DNA of 64,000 nt, taken from positions 248,001 to 312,000 of the forward strand of contig CALSQF010000006.1 of NCBI GenBank assembly GCA_943788425.1, in the 5' to 3' direction. Made by a program: the position numbers and the translations under genes. The DNA is from an uncultured Planktomarina sp. (GTDB lineage Bacteria > Pseudomonadota > Alphaproteobacteria > Rhodobacterales > Rhodobacteraceae). Position 1 is the first letter of the stretch, and the number at the start of each line of letters is the position of its first letter. The notes beneath the pieces are model-generated. The model was not told the origin of the DNA. It searched no databases and was given only the letters and a program-made list of their open reading frames with translations. Below are positions 51,365 through 60,052 of the stretch, in pieces.

Positions 51365-52069
51365 TCAACCACTCTTCACACCCATGAGCGGTGTTATTAC
51401 TGCCATCATGGCTTGGCGGTTTGGATGGGCGGCTGTGGTGATCTGACCAAAGCCGGCCTCACGGCACAGCGCCGCGATGGCGGGGCTCAACGCCACAGCC
51501 CTGTGTCGGTGCCAATCCAATGCAAGTTTCCCCAGAAGTCTGGCGCTGCGGGCTGAGAAAATTGGCAGAATAACGGGTGAGGATTGACTCAATTTTTCAT
51601 GGGTTTCTGTCTGTAATGGAAGCGCGATTTGCTCATAGACCACGAGGTTTTCAACCCGCAAGGACGTGCTGCGAAAATGCTTCGCCATGTCGAGGGTGGT
51701 ATGGGTGCCGCGCAGATGTAGCAGCGGTCCCTTGTGGCTCCTTGTTGGCAGGGCGTCGCATAGGGCTTTGGCGGTATCGGCCAAATGGTGTGCCTTCAAC
51801 CCAAGAGCGCGCGCAGCTTGGCTGGTGGCGTGTCCAACGCAATAGCAAGGCAATTGCGACCCGCGCAGTGCGGCGGGCAAATATGACAGGGCGTTGGCGG
51901 AGGTGATGATCAACCCCGTGCTGGCTGTGATGTCGCAGTGTGCTTCGATCGGTGCAATTTTCAAGATTGGGTCAATGATGATTTGATCTGGCTGCACACC
52001 CTGCGCGATCAGCTCATCCGCAAGATGACGTGCCTGGGCTTGGGGCCGTGTGAGCAATATATTGGGCAA
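51365..52069 (-). CDS. hemD: Uroporphyrinogen-III synthase HemD
   Basis: A 234-residue enzyme that cyclises hydroxymethylbilane and inverts ring D. It begins NILLTRPQAQARHLADEL and has the HemD fold with LIITSANALSYLP and LHLRGTHTTLDMAK. Sequence conservation in the family is low, but its position ahead of the mitofilin-like and hemY genes supports it. It is divergent from gpsA across 99 bp. Confidence 0.9.
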   Translation of the reverse strand: MPNILLTRPQAQARHLADELIAQGVQPDQIIIDPILKIAPIEAHCDITASTGLIITSANALSYLPAALRGSQLPCYCVGHATSQAARALGLKAHHLADTAKALCDALPTRSHKGPLLHLRGTHTTLDMAKHFRSTSLRVENLVVYEQIALPLQTETHEKLSQSSPVILPIFSARSARLLGKLALDWHRHRAVALSPAIAALCREAGFGQITTAAHPNRQAMMAVITPLMGVKSG

Positions 52070-52168
52070 TCATCCACCGTAGGATTGAGCAGGAACTGCA
52101 AGGATGTTAGGCCTTGGGGCAAATTTGCGCAACAGGGGCCGAAGAATGATCAAATCAAAGGTTGTGTC

Positions 52169-53134
52169 ATGACTGTGTGCATTCTGGGGGCTGGTGCCTT
52201 TGGCACGGCACTGGCGGTTGCCCTGTCGGATCGCCATGACGTTCACCTCTGGGGCCGGGATGGGGTCGCACTTCGTGAGATGGCGCAGAGCCGAAAATCG
52301 TCTCGGTTGCCAAATGTGACCTTAGTAGAAAATATCACGGTGACCGCCGAAGCCAAAACAGCTTTGCAGGGCGCGGATTTCATATTGAGTGCTATTCCAT
52401 TGCAAGCGACCCATGCGGCCTTGAGCGCGCTCACGCCGCTGTTTGCCGGGCAACCTTTAATCGGGTGCAGCAAGGGGGTGGATTTGACAACCGGTCTCGG
52501 GGGCTACTCGGTGCTGCGATCGGTTTATAAGGCGGGCCCTTCGGGCGTGCTCACGGGTCCAAGCTTTGCCGTAGATATTGCCGGGGGTTTGCCAACAGCT
52601 TTGACCCTTGCCGCTGAGGCGCAAGAGGATGTCAGTGCGTGGCAAGCTGCTTTATCCACTGAAACCTTACGGCTTTATACCTCGGGGGATCCTCTTGGGG
52701 CTGAGCTTGGTGGGGCGTTGAAAAATGTCATTGCCATCGCCTGTGGTGCCACTATTGGAGCAGGGCTTGGGCAGAGCGCACGAGCGGCGCTAATCACCCG
52801 GGGGCAGGCCGAAATTATGCGCTATGCGGTCAAACTTGGCGCGCAGCCAGAAACTTTGGCGGGTTTGTCTGGCTTTGGCGACCTTTGCCTCACCTGCACA
52901 TCAGAAAAATCACGAAACTATCAATTTGGCCTGGCTCTTGGTCAGGGCCAGGCTTTTGATAACACCGTCACGGTAGAAGGCAGGGCCACGGCCTTGGCCC
53001 TTTTGCCGATCATGGAGCGGCTTGATATCGACATGCCGATCACAAAAGCGGTTGCGGGCCTGTGTTCGGGTACGATAACTGTTTCGCAAGCTTTGGCAGC
53101 GCTCATGGCGCGGCCCCTCAGAAAGGAAATATGA
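52169..53134 (+). CDS. gpsA: Glycerol-3-phosphate dehydrogenase [NAD(P)+] GpsA
   Basis: A 321-residue enzyme that makes sn-glycerol 3-phosphate for phospholipids. The dinucleotide motif is ILGAGAFGTALAVALSD; other motifs are LTGPSFAVDIAGGLPTA, GGALKNVIAIACG and the Lys-containing SGFGDLCLTCTSEKSRN. The start at 52169 (MTVCILGAG) is clear; the open frame upstream is antisense to hemD. It overlaps the next gene by 4 bp. In many Rhodobacterales tsaD comes before gpsA; here it does not. Confidence 0.96.
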   Translation: MTVCILGAGAFGTALAVALSDRHDVHLWGRDGVALREMAQSRKSSRLPNVTLVENITVTAEAKTALQGADFILSAIPLQATHAALSALTPLFAGQPLIGCSKGVDLTTGLGGYSVLRSVYKAGPSGVLTGPSFAVDIAGGLPTALTLAAEAQEDVSAWQAALSTETLRLYTSGDPLGAELGGALKNVIAIACGATIGAGLGQSARAALITRGQAEIMRYAVKLGAQPETLAGLSGFGDLCLTCTSEKSRNYQFGLALGQGQAFDNTVTVEGRATALALLPIMERLDIDMPITKAVAGLCSGTITVSQALAALMARPLRKEI

Positions 53135-53406
53135 TGCGTATTGCTGTTATCACCCGCGATAAACCAGGACATTTACACCTGCGTGTGGAAACGCGTGACG
53201 CGCATTTGGCCTATATCAAGGAGACTGGCATTGTTGAAATGGCGGGACCGTTTTTGGACGACGCAGAGCAAATGTGCGGCTCTCTGATTGTTTTGGAAGT
53301 TGAAACTATGGCCGCAGCACAGGCTTGGGCTGAGAACGATCCCTATAATAAAGCTGGATTGTTCGAAAGCGTGACCTTGAGCCAGTGGAAGAAAGTCATC
53401 GGCTAA
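53131..53406 (+). CDS. YciI-family protein
   Basis: A 91-residue YciI/DGPF-fold protein. It begins MMRIAVITRDKPGHLHLRVE, has the conserved His-x-Ala (DAHLAYIKETG), and ends FESVTLSQWKKVIG. The family has a ferredoxin-like fold and unclear function; a few are dehydrochlorinases. Two adjacent ATG codons open it, overlapping the gpsA stop, and its TAA overlaps the next ATG (TAATG), so it belongs to a gpsA-yciI-EVE operon. Confidence 0.9.
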   Translation: MMRIAVITRDKPGHLHLRVETRDAHLAYIKETGIVEMAGPFLDDAEQMCGSLIVLEVETMAAAQAWAENDPYNKAGLFESVTLSQWKKVIG

Positions 53407-53819
53407 TGGCCTATTGGTTGTTCAAATCAGAACCAGCCACCTGGTCTTGGGCAGATCAACAGGGGAAAGGGGCTGCCGGAGAAGAATGGGACGGCGTGCG
53501 TAATTATCAGGCACGCAATAATATGCGCGCGATGCAACTGGGCGATCAGGCGTTCTTCTACCATTCGCAAAGTGAGAAGGCGATTATGGGCATTGTGGAG
53601 GTCTGCGCGTTGTCGCATCAAGACAGCACAACCGAAGATCCGCGGTGGGAGTGTGTCGATATCCGCGCTATCAGATCATTGACCAAACCTGTCACCCTGA
53701 ACATTTGTAAAGCAGATCCTCGATTGGCGGATATGGCCTTGGTGAAATACACACGGCTTTCGGTGCAACCGGTTCGTGCTGAAGAGTGGGGGATTATTTT
53801 GGAGCTGTCGCAGCAGTGA
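53406..53819 (+). CDS. EVE-domain protein
   Basis: A 137-residue EVE/thymocyte nuclear protein 1-like protein. Family hallmarks are AYWLFKSEPATWSW at the start, then WDGVRNYQARNNMRAMQLGD and FFYHSQSEKAIMGIVEV. EVE domains read modified bases in DNA or RNA; the ligand here is unknown. It is translationally coupled to the YciI gene. Confidence 0.92.
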   Translation: MAYWLFKSEPATWSWADQQGKGAAGEEWDGVRNYQARNNMRAMQLGDQAFFYHSQSEKAIMGIVEVCALSHQDSTTEDPRWECVDIRAIRSLTKPVTLNICKADPRLADMALVKYTRLSVQPVRAEEWGIILELSQQ

Positions 53820-53957
53820 GACGCGGGATGTCGCGACCCTTTACTTATAATTTAATGTTTTTAACATAGGATTATTGTAATACGAAGATATATTAAAGAA
53901 ATTTTCAGTGTATTGGCGGCTGCGTCCGCGTAATTTATTTTTGGTGCCGTTTGGTAC

Positions 53958-54290
53958 ATGGTTTTGTCTGACCCATGGATGACCGCCCCTGGTGTGGCGC
54001 GAGATGCAGATGGCAAACCGTTGAATTCTTCAAACCCACGCCCCTATATTCTGAGTGCCATCTTGGCGATTGTGGTCGCAGGGATGATGCGCCATGTGCT
54101 CGCGGCCAGTGGCCTGACCTCAATTCCTTCAGGTGCGATTGCAGGGTTTGGCATTGGGGCGTTTTTGATTGTGCCATGGATGATGATGAACAATGAAATT
54201 GCAGGCAAGCCTTTTCAACTGACGGTTATTAATGGCGGCTATGCTGTGATCGGATGTACACTCATGGGCGCTGTCTTAATGCTGTTTTGA
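53958..54290 (+). CDS. DUF1761-type membrane protein, 5' end apparently lost
   Basis: A 110-residue protein from ATG 53958 with about three membrane helices (ILSAILAIVVAGMMRHVLAA, AIAGFGIGAFLIVPWMMMNN, GGYAVIGCTLMGAVLML). The same reading frame continues upstream as IFSVLAAASA, then TAA at 53931-53933, then FIFGAVWY, which reads like the usual first helix of DUF1761 proteins. A single stop codon and no ATG in that part suggest a damaged gene or a gene that now starts downstream. Function unknown. The 138 bp before it are AT-rich. Confidence 0.65.
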   Translation: MVLSDPWMTAPGVARDADGKPLNSSNPRPYILSAILAIVVAGMMRHVLAASGLTSIPSGAIAGFGIGAFLIVPWMMMNNEIAGKPFQLTVINGGYAVIGCTLMGAVLMLF

Positions 54291-54395
54291 TCCCGAGCAT
54301 GGTTTGGCGAAAGCGTGGGAATAATCTACGCCTAGCCCTTGATCTTTGGGGGCCATATCTCATATGCAAAGATCAAGCTAAAAGGAGCGCCAGAA

Positions 54396-55595
54396 ATGAC
54401 CAGAGCCCTATCCCGTATTCAGGAATTCCTTAAGCTGGAAGCCAGCGCCGGATTGGTGCTGATGGCTATGGCGATTTTGGCCATGCTCTTTGCCAATACC
54501 AACCTTGCTTCGATCTATTCTGGAATATTGGACACCAATGTTCGGATTGGGATCGCCAGTTTTGAGATATCAAAACCGGCACTATTATGGATCAATGACG
54601 GGTTGATGGCGATTTTCTTCTTCTTGGTCGGGCTAGAGATCAAGCGTGAAGTCCTCGCCGGTGAGCTGTCGAGCTTTGATAAGGCTGCCCTGCCCGTTAT
54701 AGCTGCACTCGGCGGAATGGCCGTGCCTGGTTTGGTTTATTATTTTATCAACTCTGGATCCCCGGAAACCCTTGTTGGCTGGGCTATTCCAACGGCAACA
54801 GATATTGCTTTTGCACTTGGAATTTTGGCTTTGGTCGGCAGCCGTGCGCCTTTGGCGTTGAAGGTTTTTCTCTTGGCCGTAGCCATCATTGATGACCTTG
54901 GCGCAATTGTCATTATTGCTGTATTCTATACCTCAGAACTGTCCACCAATGCGCTGACGCTTGCGCTGATTGGGTTGGCTATTGCCGTCGGTTTGAACCG
55001 AGCGGGGGTGAAGCGCGCGGCGCCCTATGTTTTGATTGGCGTCTTGATGTGGGTTTTTGTTTTGAAGTCCGGCGTGCATGCGACCCTGGCCGGAGTGATG
55101 ATCGCCCTCACCGTACCGATGAAGCGCGAGGACGGCGATCACTCTCTGCTGCACCATCTTGAGCATGCCCTGCACCCTTGGGTTGCCTATATGATTTTGC
55201 CGATTTTTGCATTTGCCAATGCGGGCGTCACACTCACGGGTCTGACCTGGGCCGATTTTGCACAACCTTTGACCTTGGGTATTGCCGCTGGACTGTTCAT
55301 TGGAAAACAGATTGGAGTCATGGGCGCGACAGTTCTTGCAGTCAAAACTGGCTTTGCGCGCTTGCCACAGGGTGTCACCTGGAGGCACATCTATGGCATT
55401 GCCGCGCTGACGGGAGTGGGTTTTACGATGAGCCTTTTCATTGGATCTCTGGCCTTCGGTGCGGATGACAAGATGAATGCTGTTCGCTTGGGGGTATTGC
55501 TTGGCTCTGTGGTTTCGGGCCTGTTTGGCTATGCGATCTTAAGAACTGCGCCGGCAAAAGCGTCGCTTGCAGAAGACAGCCCTGCTGAGGGCTAA
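54396..55595 (+). CDS. nhaA: Na+/H+ antiporter NhaA
   Basis: A 399-residue, 12-helix sodium/proton antiporter. The ion-site Asp pair region is AVAIIDDLGAIVIIA and an earlier conserved stretch is ATDIAFALGILALVGSRAP; LMAIFFFLVGLEIKRE is also typical. ATG 54396 follows AAAAGGAG; in-frame codons upstream lack support. A marine organism would use it for sodium and pH homeostasis. Monocistronic by context. Confidence 0.96.
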   Translation: MTRALSRIQEFLKLEASAGLVLMAMAILAMLFANTNLASIYSGILDTNVRIGIASFEISKPALLWINDGLMAIFFFLVGLEIKREVLAGELSSFDKAALPVIAALGGMAVPGLVYYFINSGSPETLVGWAIPTATDIAFALGILALVGSRAPLALKVFLLAVAIIDDLGAIVIIAVFYTSELSTNALTLALIGLAIAVGLNRAGVKRAAPYVLIGVLMWVFVLKSGVHATLAGVMIALTVPMKREDGDHSLLHHLEHALHPWVAYMILPIFAFANAGVTLTGLTWADFAQPLTLGIAAGLFIGKQIGVMGATVLAVKTGFARLPQGVTWRHIYGIAALTGVGFTMSLFIGSLAFGADDKMNAVRLGVLLGSVVSGLFGYAILRTAPAKASLAEDSPAEG

Positions 55596-55914
55596 GACGC
55601 TTAACATTGCATTTGATTTTGATGTTACAGCTCGCACCGATGTCGTGCTATGTTGCGATCTCTTTCTTAATAAGAGGCCTTGTATTTAAAATAGCGCCGT
55701 GGGGGCTACCCTTCGTCGATCAATGTGCCTGACAGGATATGATTGACGCAGACGGCCCCTTTCATATACAAAATCAACGAAAATTACCGAGATATTTTTT
55801 TAAAGCGTTAAAAAAGTATCACTCTTTGTGGCAATAATATTTGTGGCTGGATTATTAATAGCTCAAGCATTGAAGACTGGTTGAACGACCAACCGCGATT
55901 TCAGGGAGGAAAAC
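55596..55914 (+). promoter_or_regulatory. Promoter region of the mannitol/sorbitol operon
   Basis: This 319 bp spacer is AT-rich and gene-free. It contains a perfect 8 bp inverted repeat, TTTTTTAA-AGCG-TTAAAAAA (55796-55815), about 100 bp before the start, a possible operator or curved element. A strong ribosome site, CAGGGAGGAAAAC, immediately precedes the substrate-binding protein ATG. The AraC-type regulator at 59159-60052 is the obvious candidate to bind here; no binding site could be read with confidence. Confidence 0.5.
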
Positions 55915-57195
55915 ATGAAATCTCTATTTAACACAGTTGCTGCTGTTGCAGTTGCGACAACAGGGGCCACCGCGGTCTCTGCCCAAGATCTTACAATTGC
56001 GATCGTCAACAACGGTCACATGATCAACATGCAAAAAGTTGCTGAAGCATATACTGCCGAAACCGGCGTAAACCTGAACTGGGTTGCTCTGGAAGAGGGC
56101 GTTCTGCGCGAGCAGGTTACTTCTGACACAGCCACTGGTGGCGGTCAGTACGACATCATCAACATCGGCATGCAAGAAGCTCCAATCTGGGGGGCTGCTG
56201 GTTGGATCGAGCCGCTGAACTTTAGCGCCGAGTATGACGTAGACGATATCTTGCCTGCCATGCGTGCTGGTCTGTCCCACAACGGCACGCTCTACGCAGC
56301 GCCGTTCTATGGCGAATCTTCCATGGTTATGTACCGTAAAGATTTGGCTGATGCCGCTGGTGTGAAAATCCGCGACAATGATAGCTGGGCCAATGTAAAA
56401 GGCGCCGCAATGGCGATGCACGATCCAGACAATGGCGTTTACGGCGCATGTTTACGTGGCAAGCCAGGCTGGGGCGATAACGGGGCTTTCATCACGACTG
56501 TTGCCAACTCATTTGGTGCGCGTTGGTTCGATGAAAACATGAAGCCACAGCTGGATTCAGCGGCTTGGAATGAAGCTGTAAGCTTCTACGTTGATCTGTT
56601 GGCGAACTACGGCCCTCCAGGCTCCGAAGGTAATTCCTTCAATGAAATCTTGGCGCTGTACAACCAAGATAAATGCGGTCTGTGGATCGACGCGACTATC
56701 GCGGCCTCTTTCCTAGAGAACCCGAATGTCGCTTATGCACAGTCACCAAACGCTGGTAACCCAGTGGGAGCGAACTGGCTTTGGGCTTGGGCAATGGCAA
56801 TTCCTGCAGGTTCTCCAAATGCAGACGCAGCGCGTGACTTCATCGAGTGGGCAACTTCCAAAGACTATGTTCAGGCAGTTGGCAACCACCCAGACTTTGG
56901 TTGGGGTTCTGTTCCAACAGGTCAGCGTGCATCTACATATGACATACCTGAGTTCAAAGCTGTTGCAGGCTTTGCTGCCGCTGAAATGGCCGCTATCGAC
57001 TCTGCAGCTCCAGAAGCGACTGACCTGAAGCCATATGTAGGTGTTCAGTTTGTTGCGATCCCTGAGTTCCCAGAAATCGGTTCTGCATTCGGTCAAGAAA
57101 TGGCTGCTGCATTGTCTGGTGCTAAATCAGTAGAAGACGCTTTGGCTGCGGCTCAAGCGGCTGCTGTATCCATCATGGATGAAGCGGGCTACTAA
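55915..57195 (+). CDS. smoE: Sugar-alcohol ABC transporter substrate-binding protein (SmoE-like)
   Basis: A 426-residue periplasmic protein with a signal peptide (MKSLFNTVAAVAVATTGATA, cleavage after VSA). Family 1 solute-binding fold: QYDIINIGMQEAPIWGAAGW, AAPFYGESSMVMYRKD and NKCGLWID-like region (DKCGLWIDATIAASF). With the downstream permeases, ATPase and mannitol dehydrogenase it best matches the sorbitol/mannitol transporter SmoEFGK. Codon use is strongly biased, which hints at high expression, and a hairpin follows the gene. Confidence 0.88.
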   Translation: MKSLFNTVAAVAVATTGATAVSAQDLTIAIVNNGHMINMQKVAEAYTAETGVNLNWVALEEGVLREQVTSDTATGGGQYDIINIGMQEAPIWGAAGWIEPLNFSAEYDVDDILPAMRAGLSHNGTLYAAPFYGESSMVMYRKDLADAAGVKIRDNDSWANVKGAAMAMHDPDNGVYGACLRGKPGWGDNGAFITTVANSFGARWFDENMKPQLDSAAWNEAVSFYVDLLANYGPPGSEGNSFNEILALYNQDKCGLWIDATIAASFLENPNVAYAQSPNAGNPVGANWLWAWAMAIPAGSPNADAARDFIEWATSKDYVQAVGNHPDFGWGSVPTGQRASTYDIPEFKAVAGFAAAEMAAIDSAAPEATDLKPYVGVQFVAIPEFPEIGSAFGQEMAAALSGAKSVEDALAAAQAAAVSIMDEAGY

Positions 57196-57213
57196 TCGGT
57201 TCCTTCCGATGAA

Positions 57214-57248
57214 AGGGGAGGCGGTGTGCCCAGCATGCCGCCTCCCCT
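57214..57248 (+). terminator. Hairpin between smoE and smoF
   Basis: An 11 bp perfect stem, AGGGGAGGCGG and CCGCCTCCCCT, with a 13-base loop, 19 bp after the smoE stop. No T-run follows. Such hairpins keep binding-protein mRNA more abundant than permease mRNA. Confidence 0.75.
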
Positions 57249-57307
57249 GACATTTCCACTCTACCAAAGTATTAAAACCAATCCCCATATCCAAGGATAA
57301 CCCTCCC

Positions 57308-58246
57308 ATGGCTAACCGCACGCTTCCAAGATTGTTGCAAGCCCCCGCAGTTATAATGCTGCTGTTGTGGATGCTGGTACCATTGGGAATGACACTGTTT
57401 TTTTCGTTCATTCGTTACGTTCTGAATAGCCTGCGTCGGCCAGAATGGACCACCCCTTCCATCGAGAATTGGCGTGGCTTGGGAAACTATAAGTATGTGC
57501 TTGATGCCAAAGATTTTTGGTTCGCAATACAAAATAGTGTTTTCATCGTTGTCAGTATTTTGATCTTCACCGTTATCTTCGGGTTGTTGATCGCCGTATT
57601 GGTAAACCGCAGCTTCCCTGGTCGGGGCATTGTGCGGGTCTTGTTGATCTCGCCGTTTTTCGTCATGCCCGCTGTGAACGCGGTGCTCTGGATCAATATG
57701 ATCTTGGATCCAGTCTTGGGTCTCAATGGCCTCGCGGTTGCCGGAATCAACGATTTGGTTGCTGGTCTGCGAGAGTTTCCGGTCATTGGGCAATTTTTCT
57801 CGATGTGGCCAGAGCTAAAGCCAATCTCTTTCCGCGCCAGCCAGACCTCTGCTTATGCTGTGATAATGATGGTCACATGGCAGTGGACGCCCTTTGCGGT
57901 TCTTATTTTCATGACCTCCTTGCAGTCTGAAGATGAATCGCAAAAAGAGGCGGCCATGCTCGATGGTGCCAGCGCCTGGTCACAGTTCATCAATCTCACC
58001 GTTCCGCATTTGGCCCGTCCAATTGCCATTGTGGTGATGATACAATCAATTTTTCATCTGTCGCTCTATGCGGAGATTGAGATTGTTAGCCGCGGGAACG
58101 GGAACAAAAACTTGCCATATTTGATCGGTGAATTCACATCGAACAATATTGGTGCTGCGAGTGCCACGGGCATTTTCGCCGTAATTCTTGCCAATATCAT
58201 CGCAATATTCTTGTTGCGCATGGTTGGCAAAAGCTTGATGGATTAG
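57308..58246 (+). CDS. smoF: Sugar-alcohol ABC transporter permease (SmoF-like)
   Basis: A 312-residue permease with six membrane helices. The N-terminal helix is AVIMLLLWMLVPLGMTLFFS. The EAA loop is EAAMLDGASAWSQFINLTVP, which docks the ATPase. It is paired with the next gene. Confidence 0.92.
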   Translation: MANRTLPRLLQAPAVIMLLLWMLVPLGMTLFFSFIRYVLNSLRRPEWTTPSIENWRGLGNYKYVLDAKDFWFAIQNSVFIVVSILIFTVIFGLLIAVLVNRSFPGRGIVRVLLISPFFVMPAVNAVLWINMILDPVLGLNGLAVAGINDLVAGLREFPVIGQFFSMWPELKPISFRASQTSAYAVIMMVTWQWTPFAVLIFMTSLQSEDESQKEAAMLDGASAWSQFINLTVPHLARPIAIVVMIQSIFHLSLYAEIEIVSRGNGNKNLPYLIGEFTSNNIGAASATGIFAVILANIIAIFLLRMVGKSLMD

Positions 58247-58256
58247 GATATAGACC

Positions 58257-59093
58257 ATGGCTGCAGTTGCACAAACCACTCCCTTGAGCAGAATTCTTTG
58301 GCCGGCCTTGGCTTGGACTATTGCCCTGATCTTTTTCTTTCCGATTTTCTGGTTGGTTTTCACCAGCTTTAAGACCGATGCCGATGCGGTAAAGCCAGAA
58401 CATCTATTTTTCTTCACGCCAACCTTGGAAAACTACGCCAATATGACCGAAAACTATGACTATTGGCGCTTTGCGATCAATTCGGTCATCACGGCCACAT
58501 TTGCGACTGCTTTTGCGCTGGCTGTTGGCGTGCCGGCGGCCTATGCGATGGCGTTCGATCCAAGCCGCCACACTAAGGATATTTTGGTCTGGATGCTGTC
58601 GACCAAAATGCTCCCCGCGGCTGCGGTTCTGTATCCAATGACGTTTTTGACCAAAAATATACTTGGTCTGTTTGACACACATTTTCTGGTTATTGTGGTG
58701 CTTTGCTTGATTAACCTGCCAATCGTAATCTGGATGCTGTTCACCTATTTTAAGGAAATTCCAAAAGATATCATCGAAGCAGGCAAAATGGATGGGGTGA
58801 GCACCTGGGGCGAGATCAAGGACATTTTGATTCCTCTGGCTTGGGGCGGCATTGCCTCAACCGCTCTGTTGACGTTTATTTTTTGCTGGAATGAGGCCTA
58901 TTGGACCGTACGACTTACCACTATTGACGCGGCGACTTTGTCAAAACTCATTGAGGGCAACCGTGCGCCTGAGGGCTTGTTCTTTGGTCGCCTTTCGGCG
59001 GTATCGACGGCCGCTGTTGGTCCAATCGTTGTTTTAGGGTGGTTTTGCCAAAAACAATTGGTCCAAGGTCTTACCTTTGGGGCGGTTAAATAA
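58257..59093 (+). CDS. smoG: Sugar-alcohol ABC transporter permease (SmoG-like)
   Basis: A 278-residue permease with six helices. The EAA loop is EAGKMDGVSTWGEIKDILIP; the N-terminal helix is ALAWTIALIFFFPIFWLVFT. Ends QGLTFGAVK, typical of the family. It follows smoF after 10 bp. Confidence 0.92.
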   Translation: MAAVAQTTPLSRILWPALAWTIALIFFFPIFWLVFTSFKTDADAVKPEHLFFFTPTLENYANMTENYDYWRFAINSVITATFATAFALAVGVPAAYAMAFDPSRHTKDILVWMLSTKMLPAAAVLYPMTFLTKNILGLFDTHFLVIVVLCLINLPIVIWMLFTYFKEIPKDIIEAGKMDGVSTWGEIKDILIPLAWGGIASTALLTFIFCWNEAYWTVRLTTIDAATLSKLIEGNRAPEGLFFGRLSAVSTAAVGPIVVLGWFCQKQLVQGLTFGAVK

Positions 59094-59158
59094 TGCTTTG
59101 TGATTTGGCCATCATATCGGCGCTGGCTACAGACCGTAACGGTGGGCTGGGGTAAGCC

Positions 59159-60052
59159 ATGTCGATTATCCAGCCGGAAATTGAGTTCGTTGACAGATCC
59201 ACGAGGAGCATCCGCTATCTGGAGCACGGTTTGCCGACAGATTTGTGCCGCTGGCACAGTCACGAAGAATATGAGCTGCATTTCATCGCAGAAACTCGAG
59301 GCAAGGCCTTTGTCGGTGATTATATTGGCGATTTCGGACCGGGCGCGTTCTATCTTACCGGCCCGAATTTGCCACATAATTGGGTGACGGATGATGTCTG
59401 GACGCGTGAAGTTAAGATCCGCGATATGTTGGTTCAGTTTAATCAATCCAGCTTTGATGCGTTGAAAACGGCTTTTCCTGAATTTGCCGATATGCAGCGC
59501 ATGTTGACCCTATCGCAATCTGGCATTGAGTTTGTTGGGTTTAACCCAACGTTTGCACGTGGCCATATGGAAGCAATTCGTGATGCCCGTGGGCCAGATC
59601 GGATTGTGGCGTTTTTGCGCCTCATGGTGCGGGTGAATGAACATGCTGAAAAGAAGGTGCTTTCTGTCAGCAAGATGGTTCAAACGGATGGCAATGGTAA
59701 GCAGGCGCGTATCGGAGAAGCTATTGATTTTGTGGTGAATAACTTCGCTGAAGATATATCTGTTGAGCGCGCGGCTGCAATTGCACGCATGTCTCCCGCA
59801 GCGTTTTCGCGCAACTTTCAAGCGACCACAGGTCACAAATTTGTTGAATTTGTGACCCGCATCAGAATTGGACAAGCCTGCGGTATGCTCTACGCCACCG
59901 ATGCGCAGGTCTCGTCGATTTGCTTCGATGTTGGATTTCAAAACCTGGCTAATTTCAATCGCCATTTCTTAAAGATGAAGCAAATGACCCCCACGGAATA
60001 TCGGCAAACTGCTCAAGCTGATCTGGCCCCCAATTTAGGAGTTGTCTCATGA
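59159..60052 (+). CDS. AraC-family regulator of sugar-alcohol use
   Basis: A 297-residue regulator with an N-terminal cupin (about residues 25-75, LCRWHSHEEYELHFI) and two C-terminal AraC helix-turn-helix motifs (SVERAAAIARMSPAAFSRNF and ICFDVGFQNLANFNRHFLK). By position within the mannitol operon it is the likely activator, like pseudomonad MtlR, though that role is inferred. It overlaps mtlK by ATGA, so the regulator is embedded in its own operon. Confidence 0.88.
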   Translation: MSIIQPEIEFVDRSTRSIRYLEHGLPTDLCRWHSHEEYELHFIAETRGKAFVGDYIGDFGPGAFYLTGPNLPHNWVTDDVWTREVKIRDMLVQFNQSSFDALKTAFPEFADMQRMLTLSQSGIEFVGFNPTFARGHMEAIRDARGPDRIVAFLRLMVRVNEHAEKKVLSVSKMVQTDGNGKQARIGEAIDFVVNNFAEDISVERAAAIARMSPAAFSRNFQATTGHKFVEFVTRIRIGQACGMLYATDAQVSSICFDVGFQNLANFNRHFLKMKQMTPTEYRQTAQADLAPNLGVVS

